From: Pseudoluteimonas sp047602125
GTDB taxonomy: Bacteria; Pseudomonadota; Gammaproteobacteria; Xanthomonadales; Xanthomonadaceae
NCBI GenBank assembly: GCA_047602125.1
Contig: JASGIB010000001.1
Coordinates: forward strand, 1,984,001-2,048,000
Direction: 5' to 3'
DNA: 64,000 nt
Both the position numbers and the translations under genes were made by a program. The notes below the pieces were generated by a model. That model was not told the DNA's origin, made no database searches, and saw only the letters and a list, made by a program, of their open reading frames with translations. Shown one piece after another: positions 1 to 8,209 of the stretch. Each line of letters opens with the position of its first letter. Positions within the stretch are counted from its first letter, which is position 1.

Positions 1-195
1 CCTGGAGGGGATGTGCATGCGCTGGCCCGCGGCGCCGGCATCGATGTCCGGGCGCGAGGAGGGGCCGAAGAAGAAGGCGTAGAGCAGCGCGATCAAGGCC
101 AGCTTCGCGGCCAGGATCCAGCCGAGGTGGCGGCGCAATCCGCGCAACGCGGATCGTTGCGGCGCCTCGGCGTTTCCTGCGATCGGGGGATCCAT
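1..195 (-). CDS. Small single-pass membrane protein, CydP-like (3' end outside window)
   Basis: Only the first 65 codons are visible; the gene runs off the left edge without a stop. It starts at ATG 195. The product has a polar N-terminus rich in Arg (about residues 13-23), one hydrophobic segment (about 26-43), and then the motif FFFGPSSRPDID. This layout resembles the small CydP-type proteins encoded near cytochrome bd oxidase genes in Xanthomonadaceae, where they are thought to act as an accessory oxidase subunit. No cyd genes are visible because the neighbour lies outside the window, so the assignment is tentative. A generic small membrane protein is the alternative. Confidence 0.45.
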   Translation of the reverse strand, partial: MDPPIAGNAEAPQRSALRGLRRHLGWILAAKLALIALLYAFFFGPSSRPDIDAGAAGQRMHIPSR

Positions 196-253
196 CTGCG
201 GCGAACAGGCCCGTGGATGCGGGCCGCCATTTTAATTCGACGGGCGCCGCGCA

Positions 254-1141
254 TCAATTCGCGGCAGGCGCGCCCTGGTGGCCGAGCGTGTCGTTGAGGA
301 TGCCGGCGAGCCGCCACGCGGCCTGGCGGATGCGCTGCTCCGCCAATGGGCGGAATGCATCGAGGTAGGCGTCGTCGAGCTTGTGGCCGTCGGGATAGAT
401 GTGCCGCGCCTCGATCAGCCGGCAGGATTCCTTGGCCCATGCCATCGGCGCGAACAGCGGCGCCTCGTTCGATGGCGGCCATGGCAGCGCGTCGAGCCTT
501 TGCGTGTATTGCGGCAGCGTCAGGCCGCGCGCGCCGAGGATGTAGTAGTCCCACACCGAATGCAGGTTGGTGCCCATCACCCCGTCGACGTACTTGTCCT
601 TCGCATACGCTTCGGGTTCGAGCGCGGTGGTGAGGCTGATCTGGTAGCCGTTGCCGCCCGCATCGGTGCGGTCGCCCGCATGCAGCGGCTGGTGCGCGTC
701 GCCGATCAAGTGCACGAGGAACTTCAGCGCGTCGCGCCGCGCTTCGCGCGGTTGCGTCGCGTCGGCGAGGATCGCGCGCTGCCGTTCGATCTGCGCGACC
801 ACGCAGCCGCCGTCCGGGCAATCGCGGATGGGGTCGAAATCGCAACCGCCGCCCTGCGCGTTGATGTAATGCCAGCGCGAGGTCTGCTTGAACCGCGCCG
901 GATCCTCGTTGCGCATCGCGTCGGCCCAGTAGGCGACGCCGGCCAGGGTCGGGTCGGGTTCGCCGGCCAGCAGTTCGCGCACCCGTGCCTCGGTTTCGGG
1001 GGTCAGGTGGCGCTCGGCGATGGCGCCGACCATGCGGTGGCCGAGCGCGGCCCAGGCACCCGCGTCGGACGCAACGAAGGACAGGCACAGCACGAGCGCG
1101 ATCGCGCATGCTTTCAACCGACTGGGGCGGGGTTGGGCCAT
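254..1141 (-). CDS. S1/P1-type zinc-dependent nuclease, secreted
   Basis: A 295-residue secreted phosphodiesterase of the S1/P1 family, which cleaves single-stranded nucleic acids and releases 3'-nucleotides using a trinuclear zinc site. A signal peptide covers residues 1-29. The mature protein would begin with Trp30 in AWAALGH, matching the family rule that the N-terminal Trp and a His five residues later bind zinc. The other ligand motifs are present: YWAD, WHYIN, HLIGDAHQPLH and HSVWDYY. The start at 1141 gives a compact signal peptide; an in-frame ATG at 1162 is possible and neither has a strong ribosome site. The gene is monocistronic and likely serves phosphate or nucleotide scavenging. 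The family call is firm; the physiological role is inferred. Confidence 0.9.
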   Translation of the reverse strand: MAQPRPSRLKACAIALVLCLSFVASDAGAWAALGHRMVGAIAERHLTPETEARVRELLAGEPDPTLAGVAYWADAMRNEDPARFKQTSRWHYINAQGGGCDFDPIRDCPDGGCVVAQIERQRAILADATQPREARRDALKFLVHLIGDAHQPLHAGDRTDAGGNGYQISLTTALEPEAYAKDKYVDGVMGTNLHSVWDYYILGARGLTLPQYTQRLDALPWPPSNEAPLFAPMAWAKESCRLIEARHIYPDGHKLDDAYLDAFRPLAEQRIRQAAWRLAGILNDTLGHQGAPAAN

Positions 1142-1211
1142 GCCGGGAGGATAGCCCGGCATGGCGGGCGGAGGGTAATCGGCCGCCGCTTCGCCCGTAA
1201 CGAGAATTTGC

Positions 1212-1844
1212 TCAGAACGAGAATACGTAGGCGACGCCGTAGGCGGACGGATCGATGTTCACCGTGTTCCGCGTGCCGAGGTCGGCGCCGTCCAGTTTCA
1301 CCTTGGTGTCGATGTCGATCTTGCGGTAGTCGATGCGGATCGCGCCGCGGTTGCCGACGCGGAAATCGACGCCGAGGTGCGCGGCGAGTCCCCACGAATC
1401 GGAAAGTTCGAGGTCGCTGCCGGCGATGGGGCCGCTGGAATCGGTGTCGAAGAAGGTCGTGTAGTTGACCCCGAGGCCGACGAAGGGGCGAACCCTGCCT
1501 TCGCCGAAGTGGTATTGCAGCGAGACGGTCGGCGGCAGTTGCCGGGTCGAACCGACCTTGCCCACGCCATCGACCGAAATGCCGTGCTGGAACGGCACGG
1601 AGGCCAGGACTTCGATGCCGAGGTGGTTGCGCACGAAGTATTCGGCGGTGATGGTCGGGCGCGTGCTGTCGCCGACGTCCATGTGCAGGTCGCCCAGCGG
1701 GGTGGCGGCCAGGGTGCCGTTGCCGGACTTGGGCGCGACGTCGTGGACGCCGACGCCGATGGTCCAATCACCAGCGGATTGGGCGAACGCGGGGAAGGCC
1801 GCCAGCGCCAGGGCGGCGGCGAGCGTGGTGCGGATGATGCTCAT
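1212..1844 (-). CDS. ompW: OmpW family outer membrane protein
   Basis: A 210-residue outer membrane beta-barrel of the OmpW family (eight strands, small hydrophobic channel). Residues 1-21 form a signal peptide ending AFAQ. The body shows alternating strand patterns and ends in YVFSF with a terminal Phe, as outer membrane barrels do. Typical OmpW stretches are visible, such as LPPTVSLQYHF and FVGLGVNYTTFF near residue 120. ATG 1844 is preceded by a GGAG-like ribosome site. In enterics ompW is controlled by FNR in response to oxygen, and a 9/10 match to an FNR box lies 67 bp upstream of this start, so similar control is plausible here. Confidence 0.9.
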   Translation of the reverse strand: MSIIRTTLAAALALAAFPAFAQSAGDWTIGVGVHDVAPKSGNGTLAATPLGDLHMDVGDSTRPTITAEYFVRNHLGIEVLASVPFQHGISVDGVGKVGSTRQLPPTVSLQYHFGEGRVRPFVGLGVNYTTFFDTDSSGPIAGSDLELSDSWGLAAHLGVDFRVGNRGAIRIDYRKIDIDTKVKLDGADLGTRNTVNIDPSAYGVAYVFSF

Positions 1845-1910
1845 GGGGGGACTCCGATGGCCGTGGTTTTCGGCTGGAACCCAGTCTCCGCGCATGCTGG
1901 CGGCGCCGTG

Positions 1911-1924
1911 TTGACGTGGATCAA
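1911..1924. promoter_or_regulatory. FNR/ANR-type box between ompW and gapA
   Basis: The sequence TTGACGTGGATCAA matches the FNR/ANR palindrome TTGAT-N4-ATCAA at 9 of 10 defined positions. It lies 67 bp upstream of the ompW start and 80 bp upstream of the gapA start in their shared divergent region. Known FNR control of ompW in enterics supports the assignment. No FNR-type regulator with the E-x-x-S-R recognition helix is encoded in the window, so the acting factor would be elsewhere. Confidence 0.5.
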
Positions 1925-1958
1925 ATCCGCGGCCGCTGGCTCGCGGGCGCCGCGCGGG

Positions 1959-1964
1959 TAAAAT
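1959..1964 (+). promoter_or_regulatory. Putative -10 element of gapA promoter
   Basis: TAAAAT lies 40 bp upstream of the gapA start codon in otherwise GC-rich DNA. Similar TA-NAAT hexamers precede several genes in this window. No convincing -35 box is seen at 16-18 bp spacing, so this rests on the -10 alone. Confidence 0.4.
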
Positions 1965-2003
1965 GCGCCTTCCACGGATTCCAGACCCACGGGAGCGGCT
2001 GCA

Positions 2004-3008
2004 ATGGCGATCAAGGTAGGCATCAACGGCTTCGGCCGCATCGGCCGCAACGTGCTGCGTTCGGCGGTGCAGAACTTCGCCGGCGACATCGAGATCGTCG
2101 CCATCAACGACCTGCTGGAACCCGACTACCTCGCCTACATGCTGAAGTACGACTCGGTGCACGGCCGCTTCAAGGGCGAGGTCTCGGTCGAGGGCAACAC
2201 GCTGGTCGTCAACGGTAGGAAGATCCGCCTGACCCAGGAAAGCGACCCGGCCGCGCTGAAGTGGGACGAAGTCGGCGCCGACGTTGTGATCGAATCCACC
2301 GGCCTGTTCCTCGACAAGGCCACCGCGCAGAAACACCTCGACGCAGGCGTGCAGAAGGTGATCCTGTCGGCGCCGTCCAAGGACGACACGCCGATGTTCG
2401 TGTTCGGCGTGAACAGCGACAAGTACGCCGGCGAAGCGATCATCTCGAACGCCAGCTGCACCACCAACTGCCTCGCGCCGATCGCCAAGGTGCTGAACGA
2501 CAAGTGGGGCATCAAGCGTGGCCTGATGACCACGGTGCACGCGGCGACGGCGACGCAGAAGACCGTCGATGGTCCTTCGAACAAGGACTGGCGCGGCGGC
2601 CGCGGCATCCTCGAGAACATCATTCCCTCGTCCACCGGCGCCGCGAAGGCCGTGGGCGTGGTCATTCCCGAATTGAACAAGAAGCTCACCGGCATGAGCT
2701 TCCGCGTGCCGACCAGCGACGTCTCGGTGGTCGACCTGACCTGCGAACTCGAGAAGCCCGCGACCTACGCCGAGATCTGCGCGGAAATGAAGGCGCAGAG
2801 CGAAGGCGCGCTGAAGGGCATCCTCGGCTACACCGAGGACAAGGTCGTCGCCACCGATTTCCGCGGCGACGCGCGCACCTCCATCTTCGATTCCGAAGCG
2901 GGCATCGCGCTGGATTCGACCTTCGTCAAGCTGGTCAGCTGGTACGACAACGAGTGGGGCTATTCGAACAAGTGCCTCGAGATGGTCAAGGTGGTCGCGG
3001 CGAAGTAG
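2004..3008 (+). CDS. gapA: Glyceraldehyde-3-phosphate dehydrogenase, type I
   Basis: A 334-residue cytoplasmic enzyme that oxidises glyceraldehyde-3-phosphate to 1,3-bisphosphoglycerate with NAD+. The Rossmann start IKVGINGFGRIGR is at residues 3-15. The catalytic Cys lies in SNASCTTNCLAP (about residues 149-160) and the catalytic His in TTVHAATATQ (about 175-184). The NAD-type AIND follows strand 2. Length is standard for the family. A -10-like TAAAAT is at 1959-1964. Downstream, pgk, pyk and fba follow in the same direction over 11 kb but with other genes interleaved, so this is a conserved neighbourhood rather than one operon. Confidence 0.97.
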   Translation: MAIKVGINGFGRIGRNVLRSAVQNFAGDIEIVAINDLLEPDYLAYMLKYDSVHGRFKGEVSVEGNTLVVNGRKIRLTQESDPAALKWDEVGADVVIESTGLFLDKATAQKHLDAGVQKVILSAPSKDDTPMFVFGVNSDKYAGEAIISNASCTTNCLAPIAKVLNDKWGIKRGLMTTVHAATATQKTVDGPSNKDWRGGRGILENIIPSSTGAAKAVGVVIPELNKKLTGMSFRVPTSDVSVVDLTCELEKPATYAEICAEMKAQSEGALKGILGYTEDKVVATDFRGDARTSIFDSEAGIALDSTFVKLVSWYDNEWGYSNKCLEMVKVVAAK

Positions 3009-3039
3009 GTTCCGCGGCCGGCGCGGCCCTGCATCGCCG

Positions 3040-4563
3040 ATGAGGCCCGTGTCCGCGCCGGATCGGCCGCTGTCGCCGATTGCGTGGCGCTGGCTGCTCG
3101 CCATCGCCGTCGCGCGGCTGCTGCTGCACCTGTGCACCAACGGCCAGTACGGGTTCCACCGCGACGAGCTCGCGGTGCTCGACGATGCACGCCGGCTGGC
3201 CTGGGGCTACGTCGCCTATCCGCCGCTGGTGCCGTTCCTTGCGCGCATCGGCATGGAAACGCTCGGCACCACGCTGGTCGGTTATCGCCTGTTTTCGGGC
3301 ATCGCGCAGGCCGCGGCGACGCTGCTCGCCGGCCTCATCGCGCGCGAACTCGGCGGCGCGCGCGGCGCGCAACTGCTCGCGTCGCTTGCGCTGTGCTGCG
3401 TACCGTTTTCGCTGCTCGCCGGCTCGATGTTCCAGTACACCAGCCTCGATTACCTGTGGTGGGTACTGGCGGCATGGACGTTGCTGCGGATCGCCAACGG
3501 TGGCGACCCGCGCTGGTGGCTGGCGCTCGGCGCCGCCATCGGTCTCGGCATGCTGACGCGCTACACGATGGCGATCTGCGCGATTGCCATCGCGGTATCC
3601 GTCATGACGACGCCATTGCGCCGGCACCTGGCCACGCCATGGCCGTGGCTCGGCGCGCTGCTGTCGCTGTTGCTGTTCGCGCCGAATGCATGGTGGCAGT
3701 GGAAGCACGGCTTCGTCTACCTCGATTTCGTGCACGCGATCCATGCGCGCGACGTGCGCATCGGCCGCACCGACGGTTTCCTTCCGGGGCAATTGCTGGT
3801 CGGCGCGGGCCCGTTGCTGGCGCCGCTGTGGATCGCCGGGCTGGCGTGGCTTTCGTTCGCTAAAACCGCACGGCCGTGGCGCGCGATCGCGTGTTGGTAT
3901 GCCGTGGCGCTGCTGCTGTTCTGGCTATCGAAGGCGCGCGATTACTACCTCGCGCCGGCCTATCCGATGCTGCTCGCCGCCGGTTGCGTCGCGCTGGCCA
4001 CCGGCCTTGCGCGCCTGCGCCCGCGTTTCGCGATGCCCGCGCGCATCGCGGCGGGGCTGGTGGCGTGCGCGGCATTCGTGCTGGCCGTCGTCGTCGCGCT
4101 GCCGGTGTCGCCGGTGGGTTCGGAGGGCTGGCGCATCGCCCGGCGCGCGCACGACAATTTCGCCGAACAAGTGGGCTGGCCCGAACTGGTGGCGCAGGTC
4201 GCCGCGGTCTACCGCGCCTTGCCGGAAGCCGAACGCGCGCACACCGCGATCTTCGCCAACAATTACGGCGAGGCTGGCGCGATCGACCTGTACGGGCCGG
4301 CGCATGGATTGCCGCGCGCGATCAGCCCGATCAACAGCTACTGGGCGCGCGGCTATGGCGACGCGGCGCCGACCACGGTGATCGTCCTCGGCGACGATGC
4401 CGAGGGCATGGCCGACACGCCTGCCGATTGCGCGCTCGCCGCGCGCGTGCGCATCCCGCATGGCGTGGAGAACGAGGAAAGCGGGCACCCCGACATCTAC
4501 GTCTGCCGCAACCTGCGCATCGACTGGGCAAAGGAATGGCCGCGGATGCGCCGCTTCGGTTGA
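3040..4563 (+). CDS. GT39/PMT_2-type membrane glycosyltransferase
   Basis: A 507-residue polytopic inner membrane protein of the GT39/PMT-2 (ArnT-like) superfamily, which transfers sugars from polyprenyl-phosphate donors to lipids or proteins on the periplasmic side. After a first membrane helix (about residues 15-33) comes the first periplasmic loop with FHRDELAVLDDARRLAWGY and YPPLVPFLAR, the family's acidic catalytic-loop pattern. Roughly ten hydrophobic helices follow, then a soluble C-terminal domain of about 150 residues. The acceptor cannot be told from sequence. The gene begins 31 bp after gapA and may be cotranscribed with it. Confidence 0.8.
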   Translation: MRPVSAPDRPLSPIAWRWLLAIAVARLLLHLCTNGQYGFHRDELAVLDDARRLAWGYVAYPPLVPFLARIGMETLGTTLVGYRLFSGIAQAAATLLAGLIARELGGARGAQLLASLALCCVPFSLLAGSMFQYTSLDYLWWVLAAWTLLRIANGGDPRWWLALGAAIGLGMLTRYTMAICAIAIAVSVMTTPLRRHLATPWPWLGALLSLLLFAPNAWWQWKHGFVYLDFVHAIHARDVRIGRTDGFLPGQLLVGAGPLLAPLWIAGLAWLSFAKTARPWRAIACWYAVALLLFWLSKARDYYLAPAYPMLLAAGCVALATGLARLRPRFAMPARIAAGLVACAAFVLAVVVALPVSPVGSEGWRIARRAHDNFAEQVGWPELVAQVAAVYRALPEAERAHTAIFANNYGEAGAIDLYGPAHGLPRAISPINSYWARGYGDAAPTTVIVLGDDAEGMADTPADCALAARVRIPHGVENEESGHPDIYVCRNLRIDWAKEWPRMRRFG

Positions 4564-4649
4564 GGCGCCGGCCAACATTGCGGCGCGATTCCACGGATCG
4601 CCGCACCCGCGGGGTTTCGCCTTCACGGCGGGCCGATTAGGATCGCCGC

Positions 4650-6359
4650 GTGACGGGACCGGACGACAACCGCGCCGCTAGCTGGAGCCTGCGCCGCAGC
4701 CTGACGCGGATGCTAGTCCTGGCTGCACTGGTGCCTGCGCTGGTGTTCGGCATGGCCCTGCTCTGGAGCCAGTGGCAGCGCGATCGCAGCGACCTGTTCC
4801 TGCGCCTGTCCACTGGCGTGCAAAGCAGCGCAAGCACCTTCGATGATTTCCTCGACGGCCATCTTGCGGGCGTGCGCCTGCTTGCCACTAGCCCGGCAGC
4901 CGAATCCGCGTCGCCGGCAAGCGGAACCGCGGTGCCCGACGAGGAACTGGACCGCCTGCTGAAGGCCTATCCGTCCTTCCTGCGCGCGCTCGCCACCGAT
5001 GCCGATGGCCGCATCGTCGCGGCGCATGCGCGCAACGGCCGTCCGCTCGCGCGCGCCGAGGAACAGGCGGCGGATCGCGACTGGTTCCGCATGCCCCGCG
5101 ACAGCGGGCTTCCGCATGTCTCGGAGGCGTATCGCGCGCGCATCTACGGCGACGAGGCCCTTGTCGCCGTGTCCGCACCCATGTTCCGCGACGGGCGATT
5201 CGCCGGCGTGTTGCAGGCGTCCCTGCCGGTCGAGCGCCTGGTGCGCGAACGCGCCAATACCTTGCGCAGGCGTGGCTTGGAACTGCTGCTGCTCGATCGC
5301 GGCGGGCGCGTCGTGTACGCAAGCAGCAACTTGCGCTGGCATTTCCTGGATTCGATGGGCGCGCTCGGCGCCGATATCCGCGGCGGCGCCGTGGCATCCG
5401 GGCAAATCGCGCAGGCGCGCATCCTGCCGGGGCTGCTGGCCGGCGACGAACGCGCCTATGTGGATGCGATGCGGATGCGCAGCGGATGGACGGTGGCGGT
5501 GATCGCGCCCGAGCAGCGGTTGCTTGCGCCCAGCCTGCCGCGGCTCGGACTCCTGCTCGGCCTGCTCGCGGTGACCACGCTCGGCATCCTGCTTGCGTTG
5601 TGGCGCATGCGCCGCCTGCTCGCCAGCAACATGGGTCGCCTGCTGGCCAGCCTCCACGGCTATGCGCTCGGCGGCAAGCTGGATCCGCGCCAGCTCACGC
5701 GCATGCCGGAGGAACTGCAACCGCTGGCGGGCGGCATCGGCGACCTCGCCGCGCGCATGAACGACGCGTTTGCGGAACTGCGCGAAGTGCTCGACCAGCG
5801 CGAGCATGCCATCGCCGAACGCACCGAATCGTTGCGCGAGGCGGTGGCCGAGCTCGACCGCCTCAGCCGCACCGACGCATTGACCGGATGCCTGAACTAC
5901 CGCGGCTTCCAGGAACTGGCGTTGCGGCTGTGGCAATCGGCGCACGACCGCGGCGCGGCCTTCGCCGTGCTCGCGATCGACATCGACCACTTCAAGGCCT
6001 ACAACGACCATTACGGCCACCTGCACGGCGACGGCGCGTTGAAACGCTTCGCCGGCGCGGTGCGCAGCGCGCTGTTGCATGCCGACGACGTGCTCGCGCG
6101 GCAGGGCGGCGAGGAATTCGCGGTGCTGCTGCCCGATGCGACGCTGCAACAGGCGCGCGTGGCGGCGGCGCGCATCCGCGAACGCCTGCGCGAAGCCGAC
6201 ATCGCCCACGTCGGTTCGCCGACCGGGCGCATGACCGCGAGCATCGGGATCGCCGCGATGGCGCCGGGCGACCCGGTGCCGCTCGGGGCATTGCTGACGG
6301 GGGCCGATGCCGCGTTGTACCGCGCCAAGACGGCCGGCCGCGACCGTGCCGAGGCCTGA
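4650..6359 (+). CDS. Membrane diguanylate cyclase with periplasmic cache-like sensor and GGEEF domain
   Basis: A 569-residue predicted diguanylate cyclase making c-di-GMP from two GTP. One membrane helix lies at about residues 21-40, followed by a periplasmic cache-like sensor (about 45-285), a second helix (about 293-313), a linker with heptad character, and a C-terminal GGDEF domain (about 400-565). The signature reads GGEEF (residues 486-490), and the metal/substrate motif IDIDHFKAYND is intact, so activity is expected. The inhibitory-site position reads HADD rather than RxxD, so product feedback may be absent. The start is GTG 4650; the ribosome site is weak, and an internal ATG at residue 21 would remove the short cytoplasmic N-terminus. 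Confidence 0.88.
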   Translation: MTGPDDNRAASWSLRRSLTRMLVLAALVPALVFGMALLWSQWQRDRSDLFLRLSTGVQSSASTFDDFLDGHLAGVRLLATSPAAESASPASGTAVPDEELDRLLKAYPSFLRALATDADGRIVAAHARNGRPLARAEEQAADRDWFRMPRDSGLPHVSEAYRARIYGDEALVAVSAPMFRDGRFAGVLQASLPVERLVRERANTLRRRGLELLLLDRGGRVVYASSNLRWHFLDSMGALGADIRGGAVASGQIAQARILPGLLAGDERAYVDAMRMRSGWTVAVIAPEQRLLAPSLPRLGLLLGLLAVTTLGILLALWRMRRLLASNMGRLLASLHGYALGGKLDPRQLTRMPEELQPLAGGIGDLAARMNDAFAELREVLDQREHAIAERTESLREAVAELDRLSRTDALTGCLNYRGFQELALRLWQSAHDRGAAFAVLAIDIDHFKAYNDHYGHLHGDGALKRFAGAVRSALLHADDVLARQGGEEFAVLLPDATLQQARVAAARIRERLREADIAHVGSPTGRMTASIGIAAMAPGDPVPLGALLTGADAALYRAKTAGRDRAEA

Positions 6360-6374
6360 ACCGCGAATTCGCGC

Positions 6375-8078
6375 TCAGTCGGGCAAACCGACCTGCCGCA
6401 GCAACTGCGGATAGCGCGGATCGCCGCGCAGGTTGCGAAGCACCGGGTCGTACTTGAGGTACTGCACGCCGGCGTCGCGCTGGGCGATCGCGCGCTGCAG
6501 CCATGCGAACGCCGCGTCGCGCGCATTGCGCCAGGCATGCACGCTGGCGACCTGGTACGCGGCATGGTGGGCATCGGCCTCGACCAGCGCCTGCAGGCTC
6601 GCGTCCGAACCGGGCGCATCGCCCAGGTCGTGCAGGGCCATCGCTTCGCCCATCATGCGGAAAGTCGTGTTGTCGGCGTGCCGATACCAGCGCAGCGCGG
6701 CAGCCGGGTCGCCCTGCAGCAGGCAGGCCGTCGCCATTCCCACCGGCGCGCGGCCGTGTTCGGGGGAAATATCCAGCGAGCGTTGCAGCGAAGCACGCGC
6801 CGCGTCGAAATCGCCCAGCGCGATCTGGTAACGGGAGACGATCTCCCAGGCCTGCGCGGAGAGCGGATCGAGCCCGGTCGCGAGCAGTGCCTGCTCCAGC
6901 GCCTCCGGCACGCGCCCGAGCGCGGCCAGCAAGCGGCTGTATTGCCAGTGCGTCATGACGTCGCCCGGGCTGAACCGGAGCGCCTGGCGGAAGTCCGCGT
7001 CGCCGCCGTGCCAGTCCTGTCCGAACACGAACCGGAGCACGGCCCGCGCGGCATAGGCTTCGCCCAGTTCGGGATCGCGCGCGACCGCGAGTTCGGCCGC
7101 ATCGGCGGCGCGCGCACGGCCCGCGAGCATCAGCGCGTCGGTGTCCGTGTCGTCGGAGGCATAGGCCTCGGCCAGCGCCAGGCCCGCATGGGCGGCCGCG
7201 TAACCCGGTTCCAGTTCCACCGCGGCGCGGTATTCGGCGATCGCGCGCCGGAAGCCGTCGGCGGTCGCGCGGTTGAGGAACTGCCGCCCGAGCAGGAAAT
7301 GGTTGTGGGCCACGGGGCCGGGCACGTGGTGGCCGGCGTGGCTGGGTTGCTGCGCCGGCAGCAGTTTCAGCTTGAGCGCGCCCACCACCGCCGCGGCGAT
7401 TTCGTCCTGCACCGCGAAGATGTCGGTGAGCTCGCGGTCGTAGGCCTGCGACCAGAGGTGCGAATCGTCGCGCGCGCGGATCAGCTGCGCGGTGATGCGC
7501 ACGCGGTCGCCGGATTTGCGCACGCTGCCCTCGAGCACGTTGGCGACGTTGAGCGCGCGGCCGATGTCGCCGATCGTGGTCGACTTGCCCTTGAACGAGA
7601 ACGAGGACGTGCGCCCGGCGACGTGCAGGCCGGGCACCTGCGCCAGCAGGTTCAGCAGTTCCTCGGAAAGGCCGTCGGAGAAATAGTCCTGTTCCCGGTC
7701 CGAACTCATGTTCACCAGCGGCAGCACCGCGATGGACGCGGCGACCGGCGGCGCCGCGGGCGCGGGCGTGGATGCATGCATGCGTGAATCGTCGTCATCG
7801 CCGGCCGTCGCTTCCGCCGCGGGCGTCGCGCCGGTGCGCGCCAGGCGCGATTCGCGCACCACGCCGGCATCGGTCCAGGCGTAGCCCCACGAAAACAGCA
7901 GCGCGAACGGGAAGCCCAGCACCGCCAGCAGGATCAGCAGCCGCAGCACCCAGTTGGGGATGTCGAACGCGGGGATCAGCAACGCCGCGACCTGCAACAG
8001 CAGCCACGCCAGCGCGCAGTAGGCGACCGCCATGCGGATGACGTTGCGGCGCCTGAGTTCGGCCCAAAAACCACGCAT
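6375..8078 (-). CDS. Membrane-anchored TolB/FlgO-like and TPR-repeat protein
   Basis: A 567-residue protein with two N-terminal hydrophobic segments (about residues 14-38 and 42-66), a low-complexity linker, then a TolB/FlgO-like module beginning IAVLPLVNMSSD and containing YFSDGLSEELLNLL, LEGSVRKSGDRVRI and HLWSQAYDREL. The C-terminal half is a run of TPR-type helices (about 250-560). This architecture is common next to adenylate-cyclase-like or winged-helix regulators in Xanthomonadaceae, but no catalytic or DNA-binding domain is present here. It converges with the diguanylate cyclase gene (15 bp gap) and diverges from pgk. It is probably a signalling scaffold; the exact function is unknown. 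Confidence 0.75.
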   Translation of the reverse strand: MRGFWAELRRRNVIRMAVAYCALAWLLLQVAALLIPAFDIPNWVLRLLILLAVLGFPFALLFSWGYAWTDAGVVRESRLARTGATPAAEATAGDDDDSRMHASTPAPAAPPVAASIAVLPLVNMSSDREQDYFSDGLSEELLNLLAQVPGLHVAGRTSSFSFKGKSTTIGDIGRALNVANVLEGSVRKSGDRVRITAQLIRARDDSHLWSQAYDRELTDIFAVQDEIAAAVVGALKLKLLPAQQPSHAGHHVPGPVAHNHFLLGRQFLNRATADGFRRAIAEYRAAVELEPGYAAAHAGLALAEAYASDDTDTDALMLAGRARAADAAELAVARDPELGEAYAARAVLRFVFGQDWHGGDADFRQALRFSPGDVMTHWQYSRLLAALGRVPEALEQALLATGLDPLSAQAWEIVSRYQIALGDFDAARASLQRSLDISPEHGRAPVGMATACLLQGDPAAALRWYRHADNTTFRMMGEAMALHDLGDAPGSDASLQALVEADAHHAAYQVASVHAWRNARDAAFAWLQRAIAQRDAGVQYLKYDPVLRNLRGDPRYPQLLRQVGLPD

Positions 8079-8209
8079 CCCCGGTTCCTTCGCGCCCCCA
8101 CGCCGAGGCGATGGTAGCCCATGCCGCGATCGCGCCGACCCGGTCCTGCCGGTTTGAAAGCGCGGCCCCCGCCCCGGACAATGGCCGGCCCCGATCCAAG
8201 GCCGCCCGC

